Shown piece after piece: positions 6,349 to 12,832 of a stretch of 14,079 nucleotides of DNA. Location of the stretch: NCBI RefSeq assembly GCF_001942625.1, contig NZ_MLCL01000018.1, forward strand, positions 1-14,079. The letters run 5' to 3'. The first letter of the stretch is position 1. Every line of letters starts with the position of its first letter. Source of the DNA: Mycobacterium syngnathidarum. GTDB taxonomy: Bacteria; Actinomycetota; Actinomycetes; Mycobacteriales; Mycobacteriaceae. The translations under genes and the position numbers were made by a program. The notes under the pieces were generated by a model. That model ran no database searches. It worked only from the letters and a program-made list of their open reading frames with translations, and was not told the DNA's origin.

Positions 6349-7851
6349 TTGCTCGACTCGTCTCACGGTAGCGCATTGCCGTACCAGATTCACGATGACG
6401 CGCAAAACCGTGACCACACATTTACTGATTTCCGTGCTTCCACATGCACAGACCGGCGTGTTTCTGTGCGTCGGCGCGTGTCTGGTTCACCGTCCCGGTT
6501 GGGACGTGCTGACGTTGCCGCGGCGGTCCCGGTTTCGGGCTCATCGTGCGGCGGTGCAACGTCGGATCGGCTGCGCAAAGTCCGCGCCACGGAGGCCCGC
6601 CGGGCGTGGATCGAACGGCAGGGCGAAGCCGACCTGGCGACGCCTATGTGGGTGTCGCGCGACGCGTGGGTTGACGATGTTCGGGGGGTGACAGAGTCAC
6701 CCGATTTCGCGCCGCTGTGTGCATCGGAGGGGGTGTCGATCGCGTCAGCCACAGTGTTGGCGGTCGCGGTGGTGTGGGCGGGTTTCGCCGATCATGCGAC
6801 GGGCCGCAATGCGGCGGTCACCAGAGATCGGATTGCGGCGAAAATGGGCTGTGCGGCCAAGACAGTCAGCCGGGCGTGGAAGGTGATCCGCGCGGCCGGA
6901 TTGGCGGTGGAGGCGGCGCGTGGGCACGGCTCCAGCTCGGGGCACACGGCCGGCAATCGACCGTCGATCTGGCACCTGATGAGCCGCCGGCCGACCGCCC
7001 CGGCGGCTGCCGATTCTGGGGAAAATGTCCCGCTACCGCCGAAGGCGGGTAGTTGTCTTTTACTTCCCGTAGGGAATAACTCACCAAGCGTGCGCGAGCG
7101 CACGCGCGGGGAAATTTCAACCACAGACCAAGCCCAACCACGGGCGCGGCGGCGCTGCCGCGCCACGCCGCGCCCACTGGCGGTGCAACGGCTCGCCGCT
7201 GGGCTGGTCACGCCGGCGGTTGGTCACGGCGCGGACAATGAGGGGCGGCGAACCGCGTTGGTCGTCGGCTTGGACCGTGGCCATCTCGGAGCCATTTGCG
7301 ACGCGATCACGCGGGCCGGCATCGACGCTACGGCCTGGACCCCGCACGCGCTGGCGGCAGCGCTGACCGCCGACATGAAAACCCGCGGGTGGTCGTGGCC
7401 GGATCGCATCGAACGACCGGGCGCGTTCCTGGCGTCGCGGCTGCGCCGCCTGCCCGCACGTCCAGACCGCACCGACCCGGTTGACGGCGGCACAGCCGCC
7501 GGCCTGGAGCAGCACCGTAGGCCACCTGGTGAGCCGTCAACGTCACCTGTGGCGTCGCCGGTACAGCCCACCACACCAGAGCCCGTCCAGACCGCGGCAG
7601 GGCGGGCCTACGCCCGTGCGCTGTTCACCGAGCAGCGGCAACGCCGATCACAGCCCCCTCGGACAGCCGTCGAACCTGTGCGCCAAAGTGCGCCACACGG
7701 GCCGCACAGTGCGCCAGAGGCCGCGTCGTGCGCCACCTGTGGCGGCGCTGGTGCGCCGCGGCGGCGGTTTCTGCCGGCGCATCGGGCGCATGTGTGCGAC
7801 GTGTGTTGGGACGCGCCGGATCAGGTGGTGGGGGCGCGATGCAGCCAGTAG
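6349..7851 (+). CDS. Putative plasmid replication initiator (Rep), winged-helix plus zinc-finger
   Basis: The frame is up to 500 aa long from a TTG at 6349 (GAAGGGA just upstream). Residues 130-212 contain a winged-helix-like unit (TRDRIAAKMGCAAKTVSRAWKVIRAAGL, then GNRPSIWHLM) like those of actinobacterial plasmid initiators. Residues 300-370 hold a second conserved-looking block (GHLGAICDAITRAG...GWSWPDRIERPGAFLASRLRRL). The C-terminus has a C4 zinc-finger pattern, CATC (C461, C464) and CDVC (C483, C486). The first 40 or so codons have low third-position GC and overlap an inverted repeat, so the true start may be GTG at 6466 or 6478. The 3' end carries iteron-like repeats and overlaps the convergent gene by 31 bp. 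The Rep role is inferred from domain content and the neighbouring par genes. Confidence 0.65.
   Translation: MLDSSHGSALPYQIHDDAQNRDHTFTDFRASTCTDRRVSVRRRVSGSPSRLGRADVAAAVPVSGSSCGGATSDRLRKVRATEARRAWIERQGEADLATPMWVSRDAWVDDVRGVTESPDFAPLCASEGVSIASATVLAVAVVWAGFADHATGRNAAVTRDRIAAKMGCAAKTVSRAWKVIRAAGLAVEAARGHGSSSGHTAGNRPSIWHLMSRRPTAPAAADSGENVPLPPKAGSCLLLPVGNNSPSVRERTRGEISTTDQAQPRARRRCRATPRPLAVQRLAAGLVTPAVGHGADNEGRRTALVVGLDRGHLGAICDAITRAGIDATAWTPHALAAALTADMKTRGWSWPDRIERPGAFLASRLRRLPARPDRTDPVDGGTAAGLEQHRRPPGEPSTSPVASPVQPTTPEPVQTAAGRAYARALFTEQRQRRSQPPRTAVEPVRQSAPHGPHSAPEAASCATCGGAGAPRRRFLPAHRAHVCDVCWDAPDQVVGARCSQ
6446..6469. repeat. Inverted repeat GCACAGA / TCTGTGC at the rep 5' end
   Basis: Perfect 7-bp arms (6446-6452 and 6463-6469) have a 10-nt spacer and include GTGTTTCTGTG (6458-6468), shared with 5728-5738. 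It lies where the rep start is ambiguous, so it may be a rep operator or part of the origin and not coding sequence. Confidence 0.5.
7678..7758 (+). repeat. Iteron-like cluster of GTGCGCCA
   Basis: Exact GTGCGCCA copies start at 7678, 7688, 7709 and 7728, with a one-mismatch copy (GTGCGCCG) at 7751. Start-to-start spacings are 10, 21, 19 and 23 bp, close to multiples of a helical turn, so all sites face roughly one side of the DNA. The copies fall in all three codon phases of the overlapping rep frame, which argues for selection on DNA and not on a protein repeat. The only other exact copy noticed is an isolated one at 11812-11819. This is a candidate Rep-binding array or origin. Confidence 0.6.
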
Positions 7852-8789
7852 TCGGGCAGCCAGTAGTCGGGCAGGGTTTGCATCGCAATGTGCGTCCAGC
7901 CGCCAGCGGCGGCGGGTTCCGACATCTGCCACGGGTCTTCCAGCCCGGCAAGTTCACGTTCGGCTCGGATCAGCGGGACACCGTAGATGGTGTCTTGGCG
8001 GCGGTCCCAGGTGCCGATGCGGTCGCGGTACCAGCCTGCCCAGTCCTCGTTGTCGCCGCCGGCGGCGCGGCCGGCGCGGTACCAGGCTTCGAGGCGGTCG
8101 CGTTTACGGGCGTAGTTGATGGCCTTGATCGCTTGACTGTCAGCGTTGCGGCACGCGAGCTGGGCGGCGTGGTCGTTGTCCAGTGGTGTAGCGAACCGTG
8201 GCGGCTCACTGGCCGCGATCTCGGCGGCGTCCTGGTGCTGGCGGTCGTGCGCGGTGAGGGCGTCGCGGTACCAGGCGTCCAGCGCAGCGCGCCAGTCCCC
8301 GCCGGCGGCGTAGGGTTCCCACGGCTGCGTCGGCAGGGTGACGAACTCGTGCAGGACCAGGCCGTCGATGTCGTCGTGTACTTGTTCGCCGGCGATGGCG
8401 GCGACACGGGCGTGGTAGCCGGGCAGGTGGTCGCGCCAGTCGGCGGGCAGCTCGCCGGTGCGTGCCCAGCGCAGCACATCAGCCCACAGCCCGTTGCGCG
8501 TACCGGTGTAGCGCCGTCGCTGCCACCACTGGCGCTGGTCAATCTCGTAGCGCTCACGCGCGGCCTGGTCGCGTTGGTCCAGCTCGGCCGCGACCTGTTC
8601 GTAGATTTCGATGCGGATCGCGCAGGTTTGGGCTGTCTGGGTGTTGCCGTGCTGATCGGCCCACTGCTTGGTGTCCTGCGCTTCACGCAGGCCCGCGGCG
8701 ATGGTCTGGTGCAGCTTGTCCGACACCTGCCACGTCCAGTCGGGGTAGGTTGCGCCGGTGTGCGGCCAGCGCGGGTGCTGCTCACCCAT
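7821..8789 (-). CDS. Hypothetical Trp/Arg-rich protein, third gene of the par operon
   Basis: This 322-aa hydrophilic protein is not recognised. It is mostly charged helices, rich in Trp, Arg, Gln and Asp, without membrane segments. Residues 20-95 look like a coiled or helical bundle (KLHQTIAAGLREAQDTKQWA...IYEQVAAELDQRDQAARERYE). Three WYR-centred motifs occur in the second half (LDAWYRDAL, LEAWYRAGR, WAGWYRDRI), suggesting a degenerate internal repeat. The C-terminus carries a duplicated LPDYW from a 15-bp tandem repeat. The ATG at 8789 overlaps the parB stop by 8 nt (ATGGGTGA), the same arrangement as at the parA/parB junction, so the three genes are translationally coupled. A role in partition or plasmid maintenance is inferred from the operon only. 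Confidence 0.75.
   Translation of the reverse strand: MGEQHPRWPHTGATYPDWTWQVSDKLHQTIAAGLREAQDTKQWADQHGNTQTAQTCAIRIEIYEQVAAELDQRDQAARERYEIDQRQWWQRRRYTGTRNGLWADVLRWARTGELPADWRDHLPGYHARVAAIAGEQVHDDIDGLVLHEFVTLPTQPWEPYAAGGDWRAALDAWYRDALTAHDRQHQDAAEIAASEPPRFATPLDNDHAAQLACRNADSQAIKAINYARKRDRLEAWYRAGRAAGGDNEDWAGWYRDRIGTWDRRQDTIYGVPLIRAERELAGLEDPWQMSEPAAAGGWTHIAMQTLPDYWLPDYWLHRAPTT
7841..7874. repeat. 15-bp tandem duplication in overlapping 3' ends
   Basis: GCAGCCAGTAGTCGG occurs at 7841-7855 and 7856-7870, with a further GCAG at 7871-7874. It spans the stop codon of rep (7849-7851) and encodes the repeated LPDYW near the C-terminus of the convergent gene. It looks like a recent slippage duplication. 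Confidence 0.75.
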
Positions 8790-9066
8790 CCTGGGCACTG
8801 TCGCCGTAGTGCGCCTCGAGGAGTGCGCGTACTTCGTCGAGCATCGTCACGCCGGTGGTGGCGGCGCGGATCTTCATTGCGCGGTGGAGGCGTTCGGGGA
8901 TGTCGAGGGTGAGCCGGCGGGTAGGTTCGCGCGGTGGTGGCGGTGTCGGGCTGGTGGCGGTCGCCGTGGTAGTGGCCGGCGCGGGCGTGGGATCACCGGC
9001 GTGGACCCACTTGTCGGCGTCGGTGGCACTGGGCCGTTGGGTGAGGTTGGGTCGCTTCTCAGCCAT
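8782..9066 (-). CDS. parB: ParB-type ribbon-helix-helix partition partner
   Basis: This 94-aa protein has a flexible N-terminal half (a ADKWVHAG motif at 17-24, then a Thr/Pro/Ala linker) and a C-terminal ribbon-helix-helix domain. That domain consists of strand RRLTLDIP (50-57), helix ERLHRAMKIRAATTG and helix TMLDEVRALLEAHYG. Small RHH centromere-binding proteins of this size, encoded just after a short ParA, define type Ib partition systems (ParF/ParG-like). The N-terminal tail usually stimulates the ParA ATPase. The ATG at 9066 lies inside the parA 3' end (overlap 8 nt, ATGGCTGA); longer upstream starts would run through parA in another frame. It probably binds repeats in the spacer above parA and represses the operon. 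Confidence 0.8.
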   Translation of the reverse strand: MAEKRPNLTQRPSATDADKWVHAGDPTPAPATTTATATSPTPPPPREPTRRLTLDIPERLHRAMKIRAATTGVTMLDEVRALLEAHYGDSAQDG

Positions 9067-9709
9067 TGATTGCCTCCAGTTCGTTCGTGACATCGCGGAT
9101 TTCGTCGTCAGCGACCCCGCCGGGGTCGGTTTCGTACACGGCCAGGCCGCGGGCCGCGGCTTCGGAGTAGATGACGCGCTGGGCGACGGTGGCTCCCAGC
9201 AGCCGCGGCCCGTAGTCGGACAGTTGGGCACGGATGTCGCGGCCGATCGAGGTTCCGACGATTTTGCGGTTGATTACCCACGCCGATTCCAGTTCGGGTT
9301 TGTAGACCTGGGATTGCTCCAGAAGGGCGAGCACGTCGGCGCTGGCCCACACGTCGTACGGGCTGGGCTGTACGGGGATGACGACGACATCGGATGCCAT
9401 GATCACCGCGCGGGCGACGGCCTCGATGCGGCCGGGCGCGTCGATGATGATGTCGTCGTAGCCCTCCCCGAGCTGGTCGATTTCGCGGTGGATGGTGTCG
9501 CGCGGGAAGCCCACCACCGAGACCAGCGGCGGGTGTTCCTGCCGGCCGCGCTGGGCTTGCCAGTCCAGCGCGGAGCCTTGCGGGTCGGCGTCGAGCAGCA
9601 GCACGCGCCGACCGCGACGGGCTTTCTCGGCGGCGACGTTGACCGCCAGCGTGGTCTTGCCGACCCCGCCCTTTTGGTTCACAAAGCTGTACACACGCTT
9701 ACGTGTCAT
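9059..9709 (-). CDS. parA: ParA-family partition ATPase (short, type Ib)
   Basis: In this 216-aa protein the deviant Walker A is KGGVGKTT (13-20) with the signature lysine K13, Walker A' is LLLDADPQGS (37-46), and Walker B is IIIDAPG (87-93), followed by VVIPVQPSPYDVW. It lacks the N-terminal HTH of type Ia ParA proteins, as expected with a small RHH partner. ATP-dependent binding to the nucleoid would move plasmid copies apart through ParB. The start was placed at MTRKRVYSFVNQKGG (9709) because the upstream in-frame extension is not ParA-like. There is no ribosome binding site, but a TACACT -10 element six bases upstream fits a leaderless message. First gene of a three-gene operon, divergent from the tap-like gene. 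Confidence 0.95.
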   Translation of the reverse strand: MTRKRVYSFVNQKGGVGKTTLAVNVAAEKARRGRRVLLLDADPQGSALDWQAQRGRQEHPPLVSVVGFPRDTIHREIDQLGEGYDDIIIDAPGRIEAVARAVIMASDVVVIPVQPSPYDVWASADVLALLEQSQVYKPELESAWVINRKIVGTSIGRDIRAQLSDYGPRLLGATVAQRVIYSEAAARGLAVYETDPGGVADDEIRDVTNELEAING

Positions 9710-9715
9710 TGCGCC

Positions 9716-9721
9716 AGTGTA
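9716..9721 (-). promoter_or_regulatory. Putative -10 element for leaderless parA mRNA
   Basis: On the minus strand TACACT fits the mycobacterial TANNNT -10 pattern. It is followed by six bases (GGCGCA) and then the parA ATG, so transcription would start at the ATG itself. Leaderless mRNAs are common in mycobacteria, and parA has no visible Shine-Dalgarno sequence. Confidence 0.45.
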
Positions 9722-9740
9722 ACCACAAACGTACGCACAT

Positions 9741-9789
9741 ACACGGGTAACATTATTTGCGTGTTGTCGTGCACACGCAAACACGGGTA
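9741..9789. promoter_or_regulatory. Repeats upstream of parA: candidate centromere/operator
   Basis: ACACGGGTA is repeated exactly at 9741-9749 and 9781-9789, 40 bp apart, each preceded by CGCA-containing sequence. Between them is a perfect 9-bp inverted repeat, TTTGCGTGT (9756-9764) / ACACGCAAA (9773-9781), with an 8-nt spacer. In type Ib systems the RHH protein binds repeats in exactly this place, serving as both centromere and operator. The same spacer must also hold the tap-like promoter. The repeats are direct observation; the role is inferred. Confidence 0.55.
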
Positions 9790-9812
9790 TGCGAGAATCT
9801 TGTTAATCGTGC

Positions 9813-9828
9813 TTCTGTGTACACAGAA
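9813..9828. promoter_or_regulatory. Perfect 16-bp palindrome before the tap-like gene
   Basis: TTCTGTGTACACAGAA is a perfect palindrome ending 15 bp before the tap-like ATG, close to the probable transcription start (TTGTTAAT just upstream is a possible -10 region). It is well placed for a dimeric repressor. Its TTCTGTG half-site recurs at 5732-5738 and 6462-6468, and GTGTACACA recurs at 12965-12973. Confidence 0.6.
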
Positions 9829-9843
9829 AGGGCAGGTGGCGGG

Positions 9844-11745
9844 ATGGATGAGCACCTGATCACCACCGGCGGCCGGACGTTCCGGGTGCCCGCCGGCGAT
9901 GAGGATCTTGACGCCTATCTGGCGTGGCTGGTGTCCGACCGCGGCGAACCGGTGTCAACGGTGGTGCCGACGCCGGTGGCGGCGTTGTCGCGTCAGCAGG
10001 TGTTCGCCCGGATTCGCCGTGCGGCGATCCCGTCCGGGTTCCCGGAGCCCGATGTGGTGATCGGTGACACCGACCGCGACAGCGGCGGGTTTGTCCGCGG
10101 CTGGCTGCCGGCGACGGTGCAAGCATGGCAAGACGAACACGATCAACACGACGAGCTCGCCAGCAGCACTGCCAGCGAGCCTGCCGGTCAGGTGGACTCC
10201 GCCGGTGAGGATGACCCGACCGGTACTGACAACGATGACGGGGCGTGGCGGATCGGTGCGCGGCGCTGGACCGGTGTCGGTGACCGCGCCGACAGGTTCG
10301 TGCGCATCCTGACCAGCCGGGGCGCGGTCACGCCGTCCGGGGTGGTGTCGGCGCACAAACCGTTGGATGCGCGGTGGCTGGGCGGGTACGTGTGGAAGCA
10401 CTGGCCGCATAAGCCGGCGCTGACACCGCAGTTGTGGATCACCGCACCGGCGTTGGCGGCGGCGGGGATGAGCCCGCCGAAGCGGCCACCGGTGACCTCG
10501 GCGGATTTGTCCGATGCGGTGGCCAAGGCGTTCGGTTGCGAGGTCACCAGTGCGACGGCCGGGTGGTTTACCGCGACGTTCCGCGACCCTGCCGGAGGTG
10601 GGGAAGCGCGTCGGGTGTCTCTGGTGCTGCTGCCGTTCCGCTGGCTGGACCCGGCCTCGCAGCGGCCCAACGACGAGGGCATGGCCGGCACCCGCGGCGC
10701 GGCCTCGGAGCTGCCCGACGACGAGGACGCCGCGGTGGCGGTGCTCGGCGCGCGTATCGCGTGGCTGGCGGGGATGCCGGTCGAGGCCGATGCGCACAAG
10801 AGTGAGCCGCCGTTGCTGCCGGCGGCTCGGCCGGCGTCGATCGGGGCGGAGCTGCTGGACGTGGCACGCCGGCGGAAGCGGTCATCGCAGCGCATCGAGG
10901 CGTGCCCGATACCGGCCACGGTGACGGCGGAGACCCCGCGCCTGGACCCCGACCTGGAGAACTGGAAAAACAAGCCGCATACCGCCAAGGGGACCGATGT
11001 CGATGTCGAGGTCGATCAACGGGCGGCGTTCCTGGCCAGCACGGGTCACGTCCACTTGGGTTACGGCGTACCCCGTGAGTTGAAGCCAGACCCGGAGACG
11101 TTCGCCCAGAAAACCCCACCATTCGGGCTGTGGCGGGTGACCACGCCGCCGGGGGGGTCGCTGGACGGCCTGAGTCGCCGTCTACCGCTGCCGCACGAAC
11201 ACATGGCATGGGAGTCGGCGGCGACATTCTGGGCGACGACACGAGCCGTACAGCACTTGTTGGCGCCGGTTGATGATGGCGGCGCGGGGCTCTCGATCGC
11301 AGAGCTGGCGATCGACGGGGCGTGGGTGTGGCCGCAGCAGGACACCATGCTGCGGGGCTGGACGGAACTGCTGCGCAAGGCGCTGGCCGCGGCGCAGGCT
11401 GTCGACGACCAGTTTCAGACCGACCTGCTCAAAAATGTCTACAAGTCGTTTCTGGGGCGGATGGCGGGCAGCCAGCACCCGCCGGGGCAGCGGCACTATC
11501 AGCAACCGGCGTGGGTGGCCACGATCCACGCGGACACCCGCTGGCGGGCCATGCGGTACGCCGCCACGATCGCGGCCACCCACGGTCTGCATCCGATCGC
11601 GGCCCGCGACATCGACACGTTCGTGTACCGGGTGCCGGCGGACATGGACCCGTACGTGGTTCTCAATGAGCCGCCGAACCCTAAGACAGGGCTGTACAAG
11701 AACGGCAGCTATCGGGTGAAAAAGGTCAGGACCGGGGAGAACTGA
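9844..11745 (+). CDS. Telomere-associated (Tap-like) protein with family-B polymerase-like palm motifs
   Basis: This 633-aa protein starts at MDEHLITTGG (9844), with an AGGTGG element just upstream. After a variable acidic segment (95-135) comes a domain at 140-345. Residues 365-625 then hold three blocks matching the order and shape of family-B DNA polymerase motifs: EVDQRAAFLAS (D391; motif A D-x2-S-L/A-Y-P), KNVYKSFLG (530-538; motif B K-x3-N-S-x-Y-G) and ARDIDTFVY (D589, D591; motif C DTDS). Size, position directly before a Tpg-like gene and the block around DPDLENWKNKPHT recall actinobacterial Tap, which binds the 3' overhang of linear replicons and recruits the terminal protein. The protein may thus act at plasmid ends, by binding or by synthesis. 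Whether it polymerises DNA is untested; the family call is from motif reading only. Confidence 0.6.
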   Translation: MDEHLITTGGRTFRVPAGDEDLDAYLAWLVSDRGEPVSTVVPTPVAALSRQQVFARIRRAAIPSGFPEPDVVIGDTDRDSGGFVRGWLPATVQAWQDEHDQHDELASSTASEPAGQVDSAGEDDPTGTDNDDGAWRIGARRWTGVGDRADRFVRILTSRGAVTPSGVVSAHKPLDARWLGGYVWKHWPHKPALTPQLWITAPALAAAGMSPPKRPPVTSADLSDAVAKAFGCEVTSATAGWFTATFRDPAGGGEARRVSLVLLPFRWLDPASQRPNDEGMAGTRGAASELPDDEDAAVAVLGARIAWLAGMPVEADAHKSEPPLLPAARPASIGAELLDVARRRKRSSQRIEACPIPATVTAETPRLDPDLENWKNKPHTAKGTDVDVEVDQRAAFLASTGHVHLGYGVPRELKPDPETFAQKTPPFGLWRVTTPPGGSLDGLSRRLPLPHEHMAWESAATFWATTRAVQHLLAPVDDGGAGLSIAELAIDGAWVWPQQDTMLRGWTELLRKALAAAQAVDDQFQTDLLKNVYKSFLGRMAGSQHPPGQRHYQQPAWVATIHADTRWRAMRYAATIAATHGLHPIAARDIDTFVYRVPADMDPYVVLNEPPNPKTGLYKNGSYRVKKVRTGEN

Positions 11746-12476
11746 TGGAGCGCTGGGGGATGCCCGAACCGCGCGAGGCCGCGCCACCGCCCACACGGCC
11801 GGCCGCGGGTGGTGCGCCAGCGGCGTCCCCGCCGGTGCGCTCACGCGGGTTCGGCGCGGCGTTTAAGGCGTTGGTGGGCCGCAAGCTGAACGAGCTGCGG
11901 GGGCGACGTTGGGAGCACGTACGGGAGCAAGCCGAGCAGGGCCGCCGCGGCGCGCAGCGGGCAATGGAGGCTGAGGCCGCGCGGCGCGCTGCTGGAGAGA
12001 TGGCGCGCCGGATCGAACGCCAGACCGGCCACCGCCCGGCCGAGGCCACCATTCGGCGTAATGCGCAGCAGGACCGCACACCGCGCGGTGCCGATCAGAC
12101 CCGGATCGACCGGCAGTCCCGCATTGACACCGCCGGCGGCATTGACCAGTTCGCCCGACAGGTGGGGGCCAATCCGCGAGCGGTGCCGCAGTGGCGCGAT
12201 GCCGGCGGCAGCCTGGTCGGGGACGGTGTGCGGGTGTCGGCCGATGTGGAGGGCATTCTGTGGGCCGATGGCGAGCCGTACCCGCGGGCGATGACGGTCA
12301 GCATCACGATCAGCGACCCCGACGTGGCCGACGAGATTCGCGCCGCCCACGCGGCCTACGACCTCGAATCAGTCGGGGAGATGCTGGGGCCGGCGATCAC
12401 CGCGCAGACCGACTGGGCCGGCGACGCCGAGCGACGCTACGAGGTCGAGGTCATCACCGACATCACGGTCATCTGA
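11745..12476 (+). CDS. Putative terminal protein (Tpg-like) of a linear replicon
   Basis: This 243-aa protein has an ATG sharing one base with the tap-like stop (TGATG) and GGGGAG upstream. Residues 1-35 are Pro/Ala-rich; 36-60 are basic (FKALVGRKLNELRGRRW). A long Arg/Ala/Glu helix spans 60-95, and 131-155 (GGIDQFARQVGANPRAVPQW) look like a helix-turn-helix. The C-terminal third (RAMTVSITISDPDVADEIRA..., GDAERRYEVEVITDITVI) parallels Streptomyces Tpg in order and pattern (LTVALPP..., then a beta ending LEEVRFTDVEHLEF). Tpg is covalently attached to 5' ends and primes end completion; it is normally encoded right after tap, as here. The protein is longer than Tpg (about 184 aa) because of its N-terminal extension. 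The resemblance is from memory and moderate. Confidence 0.6.
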   Translation: MERWGMPEPREAAPPPTRPAAGGAPAASPPVRSRGFGAAFKALVGRKLNELRGRRWEHVREQAEQGRRGAQRAMEAEAARRAAGEMARRIERQTGHRPAEATIRRNAQQDRTPRGADQTRIDRQSRIDTAGGIDQFARQVGANPRAVPQWRDAGGSLVGDGVRVSADVEGILWADGEPYPRAMTVSITISDPDVADEIRAAHAAYDLESVGEMLGPAITAQTDWAGDAERRYEVEVITDITVI

Positions 12477-12505
12477 GAGAGACGCCGATCTGCGATAGTG
12501 AGCGG

Positions 12506-12832
12506 GTGCCGGCACAAGCGTGGGTGACGCTGATCATCGGTGGTCTGGCCACTATCGGCGTTATCATCACGTGGCAGCAGAAGAACCGCGCCGATCGGCG
12601 CAGTGAGTGGTGGCGGCGTACCACGTGGGCGTTCGAGCGCACATTCAGCACCGACAACGTTCAAGCCGAACTGGGCTGGAAGGTGCTCTATACGCTGGTC
12701 AGATCTACACTGGCTACCAAAGATGACTCGGACATCATGCAGGTGATCAGCGAGCACGTGGCGTTGGGCGAGGAGGGCAATGACGACACCGACACCGAAG
12801 AAGTCGGACCGCCGCCAGCCGGTGGTGCGTAG
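12506..12832 (+). CDS. Small single-pass membrane protein
   Basis: This 108-aa protein starts at a GTG (12506), 29 bp after the tpg-like stop; a GAGCGG sequence is a weak ribosome binding site. Residues 5-23 (AWVTLIIGGLATIGVIITW) form one N-terminal membrane helix, followed by a cytosolic part beginning QQKNRADRRSEWWRRTTWAFERTF and ending in an acidic, Pro-rich tail. The NRADRRSEWWRRxxWAxE pattern is seen in many small actinobacterial phage and plasmid membrane proteins of unknown function. A much longer start in this frame (12191) would overlap the tpg-like gene and was rejected. It appears co-transcribed with the tap/tpg-like pair; no role is assigned. Confidence 0.7.
   Translation: MPAQAWVTLIIGGLATIGVIITWQQKNRADRRSEWWRRTTWAFERTFSTDNVQAELGWKVLYTLVRSTLATKDDSDIMQVISEHVALGEEGNDDTDTEEVGPPPAGGA

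Noticed and set aside
7678..7758. CRISPR-like reading of the GTGCGCCA repeats
   Set aside because: Units are only 8 bp with spacers of 2-15 bp inside a coding frame; this fits iterons, not a CRISPR array.
7728..8912. 394-codon plus-strand frame through the par operon
   Set aside because: Antisense to two coupled par-operon genes, with a Gly/Val/Arg-rich translation typical of GC-rich shadow frames.
8855..9859. 334-codon plus-strand frame opposite parA
   Set aside because: It covers clear ParA Walker motifs on the other strand, and its own translation lacks domains.
9955..10988. Two long minus-strand frames opposite the tap-like gene
   Set aside because: Arg/Pro/His-rich shadow translations without ribosome binding sites; the plus strand carries ordered motifs.
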